Below, piece by piece: positions 6,441-15,948 of a stretch of 64,000 bases of DNA. A program made the translations under genes and the position numbers. How positions within the stretch are numbered: the first letter of the stretch is position 1; each line of letters starts with the position of its first letter. Source of the stretch: Streptomyces sp. NBC_00654 (GTDB taxonomy: Bacteria; Actinomycetota; Actinomycetes; Streptomycetales; Streptomycetaceae). Under the pieces are notes generated by a model that was not told the origin of the DNA, searched no databases, and was given only the letters and a program-made list of their open reading frames with translations. Where the stretch lies: positions 372,001-436,000 of the forward strand of contig NZ_JAPEOB010000001.1 of NCBI RefSeq assembly GCF_026341775.1, written 5' to 3'.

Positions 6441-7997
6441 ATGAACCGCGAACGCGCACCCCGCACGAACGACCGATATTCCCGGACCCGCTCGGGCGGA
6501 TCCACCGGCAGCCGCACGGGAGGTGCCCCCAGGTACTCCGGCGGCGCGCCCCAGCGTTCCGGCGGCGGACCGAAGCGTTCCGGTGGCTATGGCCGCCGGC
6601 CCGCCGCGAAGCAGGGGGAATTCGCCCTGCCGGTCACCATCACTCCGGCGCTGCCCGCAGCGGCCGCCTTCGACGAGCTGGACATGCCGGCCTCGCTCAA
6701 GGCGGCTCTCGTCGCCGAGGGCATGACGGTCCCGTTCCCCATCCAGGCGGCCACCCTGCCGAACTCGCTGGCCGGCCGGGACGTCCTGGGCCGCGGCCGG
6801 ACCGGCTCGGGCAAGACGCTCGCCTTCGGCCTGGCTCTGCTGGCCCGTACGGAGGGTCGGCGCGCCGACGCCCGCCGCCCGCTGGCGCTGGTCCTCGTCC
6901 CCACCCGGGAACTGGCCCAGCAGGTCACCGACGCGCTGACCCCGTACGCCCGCTCGCTCAAGCTGCGCCTCGCCACCGTCGTCGGCGGCATGTCGATCGG
7001 CCGGCAGGCCAGCGCGCTGCGCGGCGGTGCCGAAGTCGTGGTCGCCACTCCGGGGCGGCTCAAGGACCTCATCGAGCGCGGTGACTGCCGGCTGGACCGG
7101 GTCACGATCACCGTTCTCGACGAGGCCGACCAGATGGCCGACATGGGCTTCATGCCCCAGGTCACCGAGCTGCTCGACCAGGTGAATCCGGAGGGGCAGC
7201 GGATGCTCTTCTCGGCCACTCTCGACCGCAACGTCGACCTCCTGGTCCGCCGCTACCTGCACGACCCGGTCGTCCACTCCGTGGACCCCGCGGCCGGGGC
7301 CGTGACGACGATGGAGCACCACGTGCTCTACGTCCAGGGCTCCGACAAGTACGCCACGACCACGGAGATCGCGGCCCGCGACGGCCGCGTCATCATGTTC
7401 CTGGACACCAAGCACGCCGTGGACAAGCTGACCGACCACCTGCTGCACAGCGGTGTCCGGGCGGCCGCGCTGCACGGCGGCAAGTCGCAGCCGCAGCGCA
7501 CCCGCACCCTGGAGCGGTTCAAGACCGGGCACGTTACGGTCCTGGTCGCCACGAACGTCGCCGCCCGCGGAATCCACGTCGACAACCTCGACCTCGTCGT
7601 GAACGTCGACCCGCCCAGCGACCACAAGGACTACCTGCACCGCGGCGGCCGTACCGCCCGCGCCGGGGAGTCGGGCAGCGTCGTCACGCTCGTCCTGCCG
7701 AACCAGCGCCGCGACATGACGCGCCTGATGGCGGATGCCGGGATCACCCCGCAGGTGGCCCAGGTCCGTTCCGGTGAGGCCGAGCTGAGCCGGATCACGG
7801 GTGCGCAGGCGCCCTCGGGCGTCCCCGTCGTCATCACCGCACCGCCGAAGGAGCGTTCCAGGAGCGGCGGCGGCGCGTTCATGGGCCGTGGCACCAAGCG
7901 CGGCGGCGGCGCTCCCTCGCGGGGACGCCGTCCGGGCCAGCCCACCCCGGAGGCGCGGGCGGCCGCCGCGCAGCGCCGGAACAACCGCGCCGCGTAG
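6441..7997 (+). CDS. DEAD-box ATP-dependent RNA helicase
   Basis: 518 residues. The disordered N-terminus (1-55) has Arg/Ser/Gly repeats (RYSGGAPQRSGGGPKRSGG). The core follows: Q-motif region VPFPIQAATLP, Walker A RTGSGKT (Lys125), PTRELA, TPGR, the DEAD box at 227-230, SAT, then TNVAARGIH and HRGGRTARAG of the second RecA lobe. The basic Gly/Arg-rich tail probably binds RNA. The protein unwinds structured RNA, which fits its place behind a cold-shock gene. The start ATG has GAGGAAAGG 8 nt upstream; the frame to 6252 is upstream noise. This order (csp, helicase, SCO5918-family gene) matches a block known from S. coelicolor. Confidence 0.93.
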   Translation: MNRERAPRTNDRYSRTRSGGSTGSRTGGAPRYSGGAPQRSGGGPKRSGGYGRRPAAKQGEFALPVTITPALPAAAAFDELDMPASLKAALVAEGMTVPFPIQAATLPNSLAGRDVLGRGRTGSGKTLAFGLALLARTEGRRADARRPLALVLVPTRELAQQVTDALTPYARSLKLRLATVVGGMSIGRQASALRGGAEVVVATPGRLKDLIERGDCRLDRVTITVLDEADQMADMGFMPQVTELLDQVNPEGQRMLFSATLDRNVDLLVRRYLHDPVVHSVDPAAGAVTTMEHHVLYVQGSDKYATTTEIAARDGRVIMFLDTKHAVDKLTDHLLHSGVRAAALHGGKSQPQRTRTLERFKTGHVTVLVATNVAARGIHVDNLDLVVNVDPPSDHKDYLHRGGRTARAGESGSVVTLVLPNQRRDMTRLMADAGITPQVAQVRSGEAELSRITGAQAPSGVPVVITAPPKERSRSGGGAFMGRGTKRGGGAPSRGRRPGQPTPEARAAAAQRRNNRAA

Positions 7998-8050
7998 CGG
8001 GCGGGGCCGCGCGGGCGGCCGGGCGACGGCACGGCCGGCACGGGACAGGC

Positions 8051-8083
8051 CGGCGGGGACGGGCGGGACCGCCGTCCCCGCCG
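8051..8083 (+). terminator. Hairpin after the helicase gene
   Basis: CGGCGGGGACGG pairs perfectly with CCGTCCCCGCCG across a 9-nt loop, 54 nt after the helicase stop. Confidence 0.55.
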
Positions 8084-8142
8084 ATGGTTTCGTGCCATCG
8101 GGTGCGATGGGTTTCGTACCGCCGTCTTCTCCTGGCAGTCTC

Positions 8143-8183
8143 GTACCGGCGGTCCCGTACCGGCGGTCCCGTACCGGCGGTCC
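8143..8183. repeat. 14-bp tandem repeat, about 3 copies
   Basis: Unit GTACCGGCGGTCCC at 8143, 8157 and 8171 (last copy partial), in the gap between the helicase and SCO5918-family genes. Confidence 0.85.
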
Positions 8184-8206
8184 TCCCTTGGCGGTTCCCC
8201 GCCGCC

Positions 8207-8253
8207 GGCAGTTCCCCTGGCAGTTCCCCTGGCAGTTCCCCCTGGCAGTTCCC
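8207..8253. repeat. 12-bp tandem repeat, about 4 copies
   Basis: Unit GGCAGTTCCCCT at 8207, 8219 and 8231, with a one-base insertion before the last partial copy at 8244. With the repeat at 8143 it fills most of the 292-bp gap. Confidence 0.85.
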
Positions 8254-8289
8254 GTCCGGTTTCTCTCGACCCGACCCTGTTGAGGCACC

Positions 8290-8655
8290 ATGCGCTGTGT
8301 CATCGCCCGCTTCCCCTTCGATCTGTTCAAGAACGAAGTGGAGGATTCGATGAAGGGCATCAAGCCCGAACCCGTCACCGGAGACGCCGTCGTCATCAGC
8401 CGCCGCGTCTACCCCGTCAAGCAGGTCGGGGAAGTGATCACCCGGCAGGACCGCCGTGACTTCACCGCCGCCGAGGTGACCAGGGCGCTGACCCGCCTCG
8501 GTTTCACCTGCCGTACGGCCCAGGCGGCCGTGCCCGCACCCGCGCTCACCCCGCTGGAAGCGGCGTCCGCGATGCTCGGGACGCCGGCGCCCGCACCGGA
8601 GCCGCTGCTCCCCCTCCCGGATCCGCAGCCCGCGCCGGGACTCGGCCGGATGTGA
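8290..8655 (+). CDS. SCO5918-family protein
   Basis: A 121-residue soluble protein of a small, Streptomyces-restricted family. The conserved part is residues 1-75: MRCVIARFPFDLFK, SMKGIKPEPVTGDAVVI, RRVYPVKQVGEVITRQDRRDF, then a short helical segment ending LTRLGFTC. The C-terminal 45 residues are Ala/Pro-rich and poorly conserved in kind. The function is unknown. Its regular place behind csp and the DEAD-box helicase gene suggests a part in cold or RNA metabolism, which is inference. An internal Met at residue 21 has weaker support. A long terminator hairpin follows. Confidence 0.82.
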   Translation: MRCVIARFPFDLFKNEVEDSMKGIKPEPVTGDAVVISRRVYPVKQVGEVITRQDRRDFTAAEVTRALTRLGFTCRTAQAAVPAPALTPLEAASAMLGTPAPAPEPLLPLPDPQPAPGLGRM

Positions 8656-8683
8656 GTCAGGCCGGGTCCTCCCGGTCGCTGTA

Positions 8684-8741
8684 CGTACGGGCCCCGCGGG
8701 CCGGATCGGCCATCGGGCCACCGGCCGGCGGGGCCCGTACG
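8684..8741 (+). terminator. Long hairpin after the SCO5918-family gene
   Basis: CGTACGGGCCCCGC (8684-8697) pairs perfectly with 8728-8741. Inner GGCCGG/CCGGCC bases extend the stem. Confidence 0.7.
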
Positions 8742-8892
8742 GCTGTCGGGGCCCGACAGCGGCGGCGACGACAGCGGCGGGGGCTCACACCGGCGGGGAC
8801 TCACACCGGCGGGGGATGTCGTGTAACAAGCGCACCGCCGAACGGGTGGGATCGCGCGTGTCGCCTCTGTGGACAGGGGGAGGATCGGCGGC

Positions 8893-9096
8893 ATGAAGAC
8901 CAAGCTCACCGCGCTCGGCGTGACGGTTCTCGCCGTCGTGCTGCCCGCCGCCGGAACCGCGTACGCCGACGAGACCCACACGAACGCGCACAACGGTCCT
9001 CAGGTGGCGTTGATCTCCACCGGCCAGATCGACGATCCGCTGGAGGACGTCCTGGAGCACGCGGCGGTGCTCGGCACCACGAGCGTCGTCGACTGA
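8893..9096 (+). CDS. Small secreted protein of unknown function
   Basis: 67 residues. The signal peptide is clear: MKTK, a hydrophobic core ALGVTVLAVVLPAAGTA, then AYA before DETHTN, so the mature peptide would be about 42 residues. That part is acidic and polar (HNGPQVALISTGQIDDP, LEDVLEHAAVL) and has no Cys. ATG 8893 has GGGGGAGGATCGG upstream; a GTG at 8869 is open but would spoil the signal peptide. I do not recognise the family with certainty. Its size and export resemble other small surface peptides of sporulating actinomycetes, but it shows no chaplin-type hydrophobic repeat. Confidence 0.75.
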   Translation: MKTKLTALGVTVLAVVLPAAGTAYADETHTNAHNGPQVALISTGQIDDPLEDVLEHAAVLGTTSVVD

Positions 9097-9112
9097 GACC
9101 GCAGGACGTACG

Positions 9113-10213
9113 TCAGCCGGCCGCCCCGACGCGCTTCTGCCGCGCCCAGTTCAGCCGCGGCTCCACCACGGGCCGCAGTACCCGCCGGACGGGCGGTGTG
9201 CACAGGAGGGTCACCGCCGCCGCGCCGCCGACGGTCACCGCGACCGTACCCAGGGGGGTCGAGAGGAACGGTTCGTCGTAGAGGCCCCGGTAGAGCGCGG
9301 TGCGGATGACGAAGCCGTGCAGCAGATAGCCGTAGAGGGTGCAGGTCCCGAGCGCGCTCATCCAGGACCGGCGGTTCGGCACCCAGGCGAGGAAGCACGC
9401 TCCGAGCACCACGGCACAGCCGAACAGGATCAGCGTCGCCAGCGGCCCCGCCCACGCGGGCGATCCGAGCTCCTGCGCGCTGTACTGCCGGTAGAACCAG
9501 AGCGTCGACACCCGCGGCACCGCCCAGTACGCCGCGAGCAGGGCGAGTGCGAACACCGGGACGGACAGGACACGCACCCGGGTGCCGCGCACGAGGTCGA
9601 AGTGGTGGGGCCGCAGCCGCAGGCCGAGCACGTAGAACGGCAGGAACTGGAGCATGCGCTGCACCTGCATCCCCTGGTCGATGCCCAGGGACATCGAGGC
9701 CAGAGCCGCTACCCCCAGGGCCACGGCCACCGGAGCGCGGACGGCCTGCCAGAGCGGTGTGGACAGGCGCCAGAAGAACAGGGCGGGCAGGAACCACAGC
9801 AGCCAGTAGGGGGCGAACAGCGACGGGAACACCGAGACGGCGGGGTCGCCCACGGCGCGGTGGAAGTACGCGAAGACGACGTCGAAGACGGCGTACGGGA
9901 CGAGGATCCCGGTGACCAGCTTCCACACCCGCTCGGGCCGCAGTTCGAAGCCGCGGGAGAAGTAGCCCGCGATCATGATGAACACCGGCATGTGGAAGGT
10001 GTAGACGAAGGTGTACGCCGTCTCCACCAGCCGGCCGCTGTCCGGCAGCGGCTCCCAGGCGTGGCCCATCGCCACCAGCACGATGGCCAGGTACTTCGCG
10101 TTGTCGAAGAAGTGGTCGCGCCCGGCCGTACGTCCGCCCGCGGCCCCCTTACCGGGAGCTGCGGAGCGCGGCGGCTCGGGGGCCGGTGAGGTCTGCGAGG
10201 TCAGGGAGGACAC
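9113..10213 (-). CDS. Acyltransferase-3 family membrane protein
   Basis: 366 residues. After a Pro/Ser/Gly-rich N-terminus (1-30) comes the family opening RDHFFDNAKYLAIVLVAMGHAWEP, with the conserved His in MGHAW, then YTFHMPVFIMIAGYF and about ten membrane helices, ending in a basic tail. Proteins of this family (PF01757) transfer acyl groups to sugars or lipids at the membrane, such as O-acetylation of surface polysaccharide or antibiotics. The acceptor is unknown here. It starts at GTG 10213 with AGGGTG about 9 nt upstream. The neighbouring MMPL gene is transcribed in the same direction, 51 bp upstream, so the two may form an operon. Confidence 0.85.
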   Translation of the reverse strand: MSSLTSQTSPAPEPPRSAAPGKGAAGGRTAGRDHFFDNAKYLAIVLVAMGHAWEPLPDSGRLVETAYTFVYTFHMPVFIMIAGYFSRGFELRPERVWKLVTGILVPYAVFDVVFAYFHRAVGDPAVSVFPSLFAPYWLLWFLPALFFWRLSTPLWQAVRAPVAVALGVAALASMSLGIDQGMQVQRMLQFLPFYVLGLRLRPHHFDLVRGTRVRVLSVPVFALALLAAYWAVPRVSTLWFYRQYSAQELGSPAWAGPLATLILFGCAVVLGACFLAWVPNRRSWMSALGTCTLYGYLLHGFVIRTALYRGLYDEPFLSTPLGTVAVTVGGAAAVTLLCTPPVRRVLRPVVEPRLNWARQKRVGAAG

Positions 10214-10233
10214 GCCGACACCCTAAGGGCCGG

Positions 10234-10257
10234 CCCGTGATCCCCGGCGGGCGCGGG
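10234..10257. repeat. Second copy of a dispersed 24-bp element
   Basis: Identical to 475-498 at 23 of 24 positions and likewise placed at a gene end. A shorter related motif (CTGTCCC, then GGGACAG) sits at 19347-19371. Confidence 0.55.
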
Positions 10258-10264
10258 AGAGCTT

Positions 10265-12580
10265 TCAACGGCCGTCCCGCGTCCCTTCGCCTTTCCCTCG
10301 CCTTTCCCCCTTCCCTTCCCCTCTCCCCTCTCTCCCCTCCGCTTCCAGGTGCGGCATGATCCGGTCCAGCGGGCGCGGGGTCCACCAGGCGGCCCGGCCC
10401 AGCAGGGTCATCACGGCGGGCACCAGCAGCAGCCGGACGACGGTGGCGTCGATCAGCACGCTGGCGGCCAGGCCGAGGCCGAGCATCTTCACCACGATGT
10501 TGTCGCTGATGACGAACGCCGCGAAGACGCTGACCATGATGAGCGCCGCGCAGGTGATGACGCGGGCGGTGATCTCCAGCGCGTGCGCCACGCTCGCCCT
10601 GGGGTCCCCGGTGCGCAGCCACGCCTCGTGGATGCGGGAGAGCAGGAAGATCTCGTAGTCCATGCTGAGCCCGAAGACGATGGCGAACATCATCATCGGT
10701 ACGTAGCTCTCGATCGGGACGTCCCCCGAGACCCCCAGCGCCGGGCCGCCCCAGCCCCACTGGAAGACGGCCACCACGACCCCGTACGAGGCCGCGATCG
10801 ACAGGACGTTCAGTACGGCGGCCTTGACGGCGACGAGCAGCCCGCGGAACACGACGAGGATGACGAGGAAGGCGAGGGCGACGACGACCGCGATGATCAG
10901 GGGCAGCCTGCTGGCGACGATGTCCAGGAAGTCGACCTGGGCGGCGGTCGTGCCGGTCACATAGGTGCTCGCCCCGGTGCCGGAGACGGCCTGCGGGAGG
11001 ACATCGTCGGTCAGCCGGTTCACCAGGCCGGTGGTGCGCGCGTCCTGCGGGGCGGCGACCGAGTACGCGGTGCCGGTCAGCACGTCGCCGTCCGAGGTGG
11101 CGGTGAGTGGGGTGATCACGGCGGCGTCCGGCACCCCGGTGAGCGCCTTCTGGGCCTGGTCCGCCAGCGCGGAGCGGTCGGACTGCGGGACCGCGCTCTG
11201 GTCGATCACCAGCGTCAGCGGACCGTTCGAACCGGGGCCGAAGGCGGTGGACATCAGGTCGAAGGCGCGCCGGTCGGTGAAGGACTTCGGGTCGGCGCCG
11301 TCCCCGATGTGACCGAGCTGGATGAAGAAGACCGGGAAGGCGAGGACGGCCAGGACGACCACACCGCCGCCCAGGAACCACCACGGGCGCCGCTCCACCC
11401 GCTGCGCGTACCGGTGCCAGCCGCCGTGCGCCTCCTCGCCGGGTGCCGCGTCGGTCTCCGCGACGGGGGTCCGCACCCGCAGCCGGTCGATGTGCCGCCC
11501 GATCAGCCCCAGGATGGCCGGCACCAGGGTGAGCGCCCCGATCACGGCGGTGACCACGGTGACCGCCGCGGCGAGGCCGAGCTTGCCGATGAAGCCGATG
11601 CCGGAGACCCACAGCCCGGACAGGGCGATGATCACCGTGCAGCCGGAGAACAGGACGGCCCGGCCACTGGTGGCGGCGGCGTTCCCGGCGGCGGTCAGCG
11701 GGTCCTCGCCGTCGATGAGGTTCTGCCGGTGCCGGGTGACGAGGAACAGCGCGTAGTCGATGCCGACGCCGATGCCGATCATCGTGGCGAGCGTCGGTGA
11801 GACGGTGGCGAAGGTGGCCGTGGCGGCCAGCAGCCCCAGCAGGGCCAGCCCGCACACGGCGCAGACCAGCGCGGTCACCAGCGGGAGCACGGCGGCGAGC
11901 AGACTGCCGAAGCCGATCAGGAGCACCAGGATCGCCACGCCGAAGCCGATGGCCTCGCTGGTGCGGTCGTCGGCCTCGGGCCTGGCCAGTTCGCCGAGCG
12001 GCCCGCCGTACTCCACCTCGACGCCCGCGGCCCGCAGCGGCTGGACGGCGTCGTCGACCCCGTCCAGGTACGAGGGGTCGAGGGTGGACGGCTGCACGCT
12101 GAACCGGACGGTGATGTACGCGGTTTTTCCGTCGGTGGAGAGCGGCCCGGTGTTCGGTGTGCCGGTGGGCGGCGGGGGCGGCGTCGAGCCGGACGGCGGG
12201 AGCGGGTTCTGGACCGAGAGCACGTCGGGGAGCTTCTGGAGGTCGGCGACGGCTGTGGAGACCTGGTCGCCGACCTCGCTGAGCGCCTTGGTCCCGTCGT
12301 GCAGCACCACCTGGCTGCTGTAGCCGCCGGCGGTGGGCGCGTGCGCCCTGAGTACGTCGAGGCCGTCCTGCGACTGGGTTCCGGGGAGCGAGAAGTCGTC
12401 GGAGTAGTCACCGCCGTACGCGTGCTGGAGGACCTGGAGCCCGGCGAGGGCGGCCAGCCACAGCACGAGGACGATCACGAAGTGCCGGGCGCACCATTGC
12501 CCGGTCCGGCACAGTACGCCGGTGCGGCGGTGGGCGGAGGGGCCCGGCGCCCGGGGCCCGGGGGCCTGTGTCGACGGCAT
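10265..12580 (-). CDS. MMPL/RND-family membrane transporter
   Basis: 771 residues with the duplicated RND layout: one membrane helix ([14 protein letters not shown]), a large extracytoplasmic domain with a Pro-rich insert, six helices including the first copy of [18 protein letters not shown], a second external domain, and six more helices with the second copy [18 protein letters not shown]. Both copies keep the Asp-Tyr pair typical of proton-coupled MMPL proteins. Such proteins export lipids or small hydrophobic molecules. The tail (about 25 residues) is a Glu/Gly/Arg/Lys repeat from a CCCTTCCC-type tract. ATG 12580 begins MPSTQ. Confidence 0.9.
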   Translation of the reverse strand: MPSTQAPGPRAPGPSAHRRTGVLCRTGQWCARHFVIVLVLWLAALAGLQVLQHAYGGDYSDDFSLPGTQSQDGLDVLRAHAPTAGGYSSQVVLHDGTKALSEVGDQVSTAVADLQKLPDVLSVQNPLPPSGSTPPPPPTGTPNTGPLSTDGKTAYITVRFSVQPSTLDPSYLDGVDDAVQPLRAAGVEVEYGGPLGELARPEADDRTSEAIGFGVAILVLLIGFGSLLAAVLPLVTALVCAVCGLALLGLLAATATFATVSPTLATMIGIGVGIDYALFLVTRHRQNLIDGEDPLTAAGNAAATSGRAVLFSGCTVIIALSGLWVSGIGFIGKLGLAAAVTVVTAVIGALTLVPAILGLIGRHIDRLRVRTPVAETDAAPGEEAHGGWHRYAQRVERRPWWFLGGGVVVLAVLAFPVFFIQLGHIGDGADPKSFTDRRAFDLMSTAFGPGSNGPLTLVIDQSAVPQSDRSALADQAQKALTGVPDAAVITPLTATSDGDVLTGTAYSVAAPQDARTTGLVNRLTDDVLPQAVSGTGASTYVTGTTAAQVDFLDIVASRLPLIIAVVVALAFLVILVVFRGLLVAVKAAVLNVLSIAASYGVVVAVFQWGWGGPALGVSGDVPIESYVPMMMFAIVFGLSMDYEIFLLSRIHEAWLRTGDPRASVAHALEITARVITCAALIMVSVFAAFVISDNIVVKMLGLGLAASVLIDATVVRLLLVPAVMTLLGRAAWWTPRPLDRIMPHLEAEGREGRGEGKGERRGKGEGTRDGR

Positions 12581-12798
12581 GGAGGGGGCTCCCGCTCCCG
12601 GAGAGGGGCACCTCGGGCGGGTGCCTCGGACACTCCGTATTCAAGGGCGGTTGCCGGGATGCGGCACCCCGGTGCGGGGGAACGGGTGACGGGCGGCGGG
12701 CGTGGCCGCAGGGACGCGCCGCTCCGACGGGTACCGCGACAGGTACCCCGACGGGAACCCTGACGGGTTAGCACCACCCCGGGTGTCGGGCCTGCCGC

Positions 12799-14364
12799 AT
12801 GGAAAACGGAAACACCGTCAACAACCCTTGCCACATGACGACTTGTACGCGAAAGGCCCTCCTGCTGGCTCTCTCCGCCACCGCCGTCGCCTCGGCGCTG
12901 GCCACCTCCGTCACTCCGGTGGCCCACGCCGGGCCTCGGGCCTCCCCGCCCTCCTCCCCGCCCTCCCTCGTCTGGCACGGGTGCGAGCTGCCCGACGGTA
13001 CGGCCGGTGCCGAGGGGCAGCAGTGCGCGGAGCTGCCCGTACCGCTGGACTACCGGAACCCGGACGGCCGTACGCTCACCGTCGCCGTGACCCGGCTGCG
13101 CAGCGACCGGCCCCAGGCGCGGCGCGGGACGCTGCTCGTGATCGCCGGCGGGCCGGGCGGGTCGGGCGTGGAGCGTCTCGCGCGGAAGGGGGAGGCGTTG
13201 CGGGCGGCCACGGAAGGGGCGTACGACCTGGTGAGCCTGGATCCGCGCGGCGTCGGGGGCAGCACCCGGGCCGGCTGCGGAACCGCGGACGCGGACCGCC
13301 AGTTGGTGACCCTGCGGGCCTGGCCGGGGGCGGACGGGGACATCACGGCGAACGCCGACCGGTCCCGGCGCGTCGCCGAGGCCTGTGCCCGCAACGGGGG
13401 CGAGGTCCTGCGCTCCTTCTCCACGCGGAACGAGGTCCGCGACATCGACCGGTTCCGGCAGGCGCTGGGCGAGGAGAAACTGTCGGCCTGGGGCAGCTCG
13501 TACGGGACCTATGTCGGCGCGGTCTACGCCCAGAAGTACCCGCGGCACACGGACCGTTGGGTCCTGGACAGCAACGGCGACCCGGACCCGGCGCGGGTCG
13601 CGCACGGCTGGATGCGGAACATGGCCGTGGGCGCCGCCGACCGCTTCCCGGACTTCGCGGCCTGGGCCTCGGACCCGGCCCGCGAGCAGCAGGGCCTGCG
13701 GCTGGCCGAACGGGCCGAGGACGTACAGCCGTTGGTCCTCTCCCTGGCCCGGGAGCTGGACCGGGAGCCGAGGGAGTCGGATGTGCCCGGCCTCCCGCTG
13801 ACCGGCAACCGGCTGCGGCAGGCGGTGCAGAGCGCCCTGTTCGGCGACGGCGCGTTCGCTCCGCTGGCCGGGATGATCCGGGCGGCGCTCGACCCGCAGG
13901 GGAGCCCGGTCCTGACGCCGGACCTGGTCCAGGTGGTCCCGGACGAGGACGCGGCGGTGATGGTCGCGGTGATCTGCAACGACGTGCGCTGGCCGGGGTC
14001 CGTCGCGGGGTACCGGCGGGAGGTGGCCGCCGACCGGCAGCGCTACCCGCTGACGGCCGGGATGCCCGCGAACATCACGCCGTGCGCGTTCTGGAAGGGC
14101 GCTCCGGCCGACCGCCCCACCCGGATCACCGACGAGGGCCCGTCCAACATCCTGATGATCCAGAGCCTGCGCGACCCCGCCACCCCGTACAGCGGCGCCC
14201 TGAAGATGCGCGGCGCGCTCGGGGAGCGGGCCAGGATGGTCACGGTCGGCCAGGGCGGGCACGGCATGTACCTGGGCGGCGGGAACGCGTGCGGGGACCG
14301 TACGGTCAGCGAATTCCTCGTCACCGGGCGGCGCCCGGCCCAGGACACGCACTGCGCGAACTGA
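12799..14364 (+). CDS. Secreted alpha/beta-hydrolase, tripeptidyl-aminopeptidase type (S33)
   Basis: 521 residues. The signal peptide ends near PVAHA. The oxyanion region appears as VIAGGPGGSG and the nucleophile elbow as WGSSYGTYVGA (GxSxG Ser). A C-terminal lid/TAP domain holds NDVRWPG and ITPCAFW, and the catalytic His lies in GQGGHGMYL. The family removes N-terminal tri- or dipeptides from extracellular proteins. The start is uncertain: ATG 12799 gives a long n-region, ATG 12835 (MTTCTRK) gives a classic signal peptide, and neither has a clear ribosome site. It is divergent from the MMPL gene across 218 bp of GC-rich DNA with short GGTACC repeats. Confidence 0.88.
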   Translation: MENGNTVNNPCHMTTCTRKALLLALSATAVASALATSVTPVAHAGPRASPPSSPPSLVWHGCELPDGTAGAEGQQCAELPVPLDYRNPDGRTLTVAVTRLRSDRPQARRGTLLVIAGGPGGSGVERLARKGEALRAATEGAYDLVSLDPRGVGGSTRAGCGTADADRQLVTLRAWPGADGDITANADRSRRVAEACARNGGEVLRSFSTRNEVRDIDRFRQALGEEKLSAWGSSYGTYVGAVYAQKYPRHTDRWVLDSNGDPDPARVAHGWMRNMAVGAADRFPDFAAWASDPAREQQGLRLAERAEDVQPLVLSLARELDREPRESDVPGLPLTGNRLRQAVQSALFGDGAFAPLAGMIRAALDPQGSPVLTPDLVQVVPDEDAAVMVAVICNDVRWPGSVAGYRREVAADRQRYPLTAGMPANITPCAFWKGAPADRPTRITDEGPSNILMIQSLRDPATPYSGALKMRGALGERARMVTVGQGGHGMYLGGGNACGDRTVSEFLVTGRRPAQDTHCAN

Positions 14365-14367
14365 ACC

Positions 14368-14440
14368 GGACGGGATCGGACGGGATCGGACGGGATCGGA
14401 CGGGGCTGGACGGGATCGGACGGGGCTGGACGGGATCGGG
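14368..14440. repeat. Decamer tandem repeat, about 7 copies
   Basis: Unit GGACGGGATC with GGACGGGGCT variants, directly after the hydrolase stop. No terminator-like stem is obvious in this gap. Confidence 0.85.
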
Positions 14441-14527
14441 CGGGACACGGCCGGACCGGGGCCGTCCGGACCTGACCGGGCCGGACGGGGCGGGGTGGTA
14501 ATCGGGTGATTCCGGATACTTTCTTGC

Positions 14528-14533
14528 TATACA
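14528..14533 (+). promoter_or_regulatory. -10 element TATACA of the antiporter gene, leaderless start
   Basis: The predicted start point falls on the ATG at 14540, and no ribosome site precedes it, so the mRNA is probably leaderless. No good -35 is visible. Confidence 0.4.
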
Positions 14534-14539
14534 CGAGCG

Positions 14540-15766
14540 ATGGAGCACCCCGGGACCCTCATCCTGATCATGGCCATGGCGGTCCTCGCGCCGCTGCTCT
14601 CCTATGCGGTCGGGCGCCGGTTCGCCGTCCCCATGGTCATCTTCGAGATCACGCTGGGCATCGTCATCGGACCGGATGTGCTCGGCTGGGCCCATCACGA
14701 CGCGGTCATCGACGCGCTCTCCGACCTGGGCCTGTCCATGCTGATCTTCCTGGCCGGGTACGAGATCCAGTTCGGCGCCGTCCGCGGTGACACCCTGCGG
14801 CGCTCGGGTTGGGCGTGGGTGATCTCGTTCGCGGCCGGACTCGGCGTCGCCCTGGCGCTGTCCGGGGCGGACCTCGCGAAGAGCCTCGTCATCGGCACCG
14901 CGCTCACCAGCACCGCGCTCGGCGCCGTCCTGCCGATCCTGCGTGACGCGGGGCGCCTGGAGGGCCGCTTCGGCACGGTGGTGATGGCGTTCGGCGCGGT
15001 CGGAGAGTTCGGCCCGATCATCGCGATGGCCCTGCTGTTCAGCGGCCGCAGCCCCGGGGCGGCCGGGGCGGTGCTGGCCGCGTTCGCCGTGGTCACCGCC
15101 GGGGCGGTGTTCTGGGCGATGCGGCCCCGGCCGCCGTGGTTCGCCCGGATCATCGCCCACACCCTGCACAGCAGCGGTCAGTTCGCCGTCCGCTTCGTGA
15201 TGCTGGTGCTCGCCGGGATGCTCGGCCTGTCCCATGTCTTCGGCCTGGACACCCTGCTCGGCGCCTTCGCCGCCGGGATGCTGACCCGGCTGGTGCTCCA
15301 GGGGGCGGTGCCCGACAGCAGTACGGAGATCCTCGGCCGGATCGAGGCCATGGGCTTCGGCTTCCTCGTGCCGTTCTTCTACATCGTCACCGGCATCGAC
15401 TTCGACCTCGCGGCGCTCCTGGACGGCGGCCGTCCGCTGCTGCTCCTGCCGGTCTTCCTGCTGCTCTTCCTGGTGGTCAGGGGCGGTCCGGTGTATCTGC
15501 TCGCGCCGCGTGACCTGGCGGGCGGACCCCGTCGGCCGGCTCTGGCGCTGTTCGCGTCGACCTGTCTGCCGCTCGTCGTCGCGATCACCACCATCGGCCT
15601 GGACGAGAAGGTGCTCGGAGCGGGCGAGGGCGCCGCGCTGGTCGGTGCCGCCATGGTGTCCGTGCTGACGTTCCCCCTGCTGGCCTTCCGGCTGCTGCGC
15701 CGGGGCAGGCCCGGCGAGGGGCCCGGCGCCCCGTCCCCCTCGGCGGAGGCGGCCGACCCCTGGTGA
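14540..15766 (+). CDS. Kef-type cation:proton antiporter (CPA2)
   Basis: 408 residues with about 12-13 membrane helices. The CPA2 hallmarks are PMVIFEITLGIVIGPDVLG, LSDLGLSMLIFLAGYE and a transport core with GTALTSTALGAVLPILRD, plus AFGAVGEFGPIIAMALL. There is no RCK or Trk regulatory domain, so it is the short form. It moves K+ or Na+ against protons across the membrane. The C-terminus is short and Pro/Ser-rich. The promoter -10 lies 7 nt before the ATG, suggesting leaderless translation. It lies head-to-tail with the amidase gene. Confidence 0.88.
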   Translation: MEHPGTLILIMAMAVLAPLLSYAVGRRFAVPMVIFEITLGIVIGPDVLGWAHHDAVIDALSDLGLSMLIFLAGYEIQFGAVRGDTLRRSGWAWVISFAAGLGVALALSGADLAKSLVIGTALTSTALGAVLPILRDAGRLEGRFGTVVMAFGAVGEFGPIIAMALLFSGRSPGAAGAVLAAFAVVTAGAVFWAMRPRPPWFARIIAHTLHSSGQFAVRFVMLVLAGMLGLSHVFGLDTLLGAFAAGMLTRLVLQGAVPDSSTEILGRIEAMGFGFLVPFFYIVTGIDFDLAALLDGGRPLLLLPVFLLLFLVVRGGPVYLLAPRDLAGGPRRPALALFASTCLPLVVAITTIGLDEKVLGAGEGAALVGAAMVSVLTFPLLAFRLLRRGRPGEGPGAPSPSAEAADPW

Positions 15767-15948
15767 GCGGCTCGGGGGGAGCGGGCAGCGGGGCGGAGGG
15801 AGCAGGGCGCGTGGTGGAGGGCGCGTGGCGGGTGGTGGTGCGGGAGCGTGCGGTGCGCGGGTGGTGCGGGGGCGTGCGGTGCGGGGCGCTCTCACCCGGT
15901 TGGCACGCCGCTCTGCGAAGCGCGAGGTCGGGGCGCAGGCTGGAAACC

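Noticed and set aside
6198..8396. 732-codon frame on the minus strand
   Set aside because: It runs antisense to the DEAD-box helicase gene and reads low-complexity sequence with no recognisable motif.
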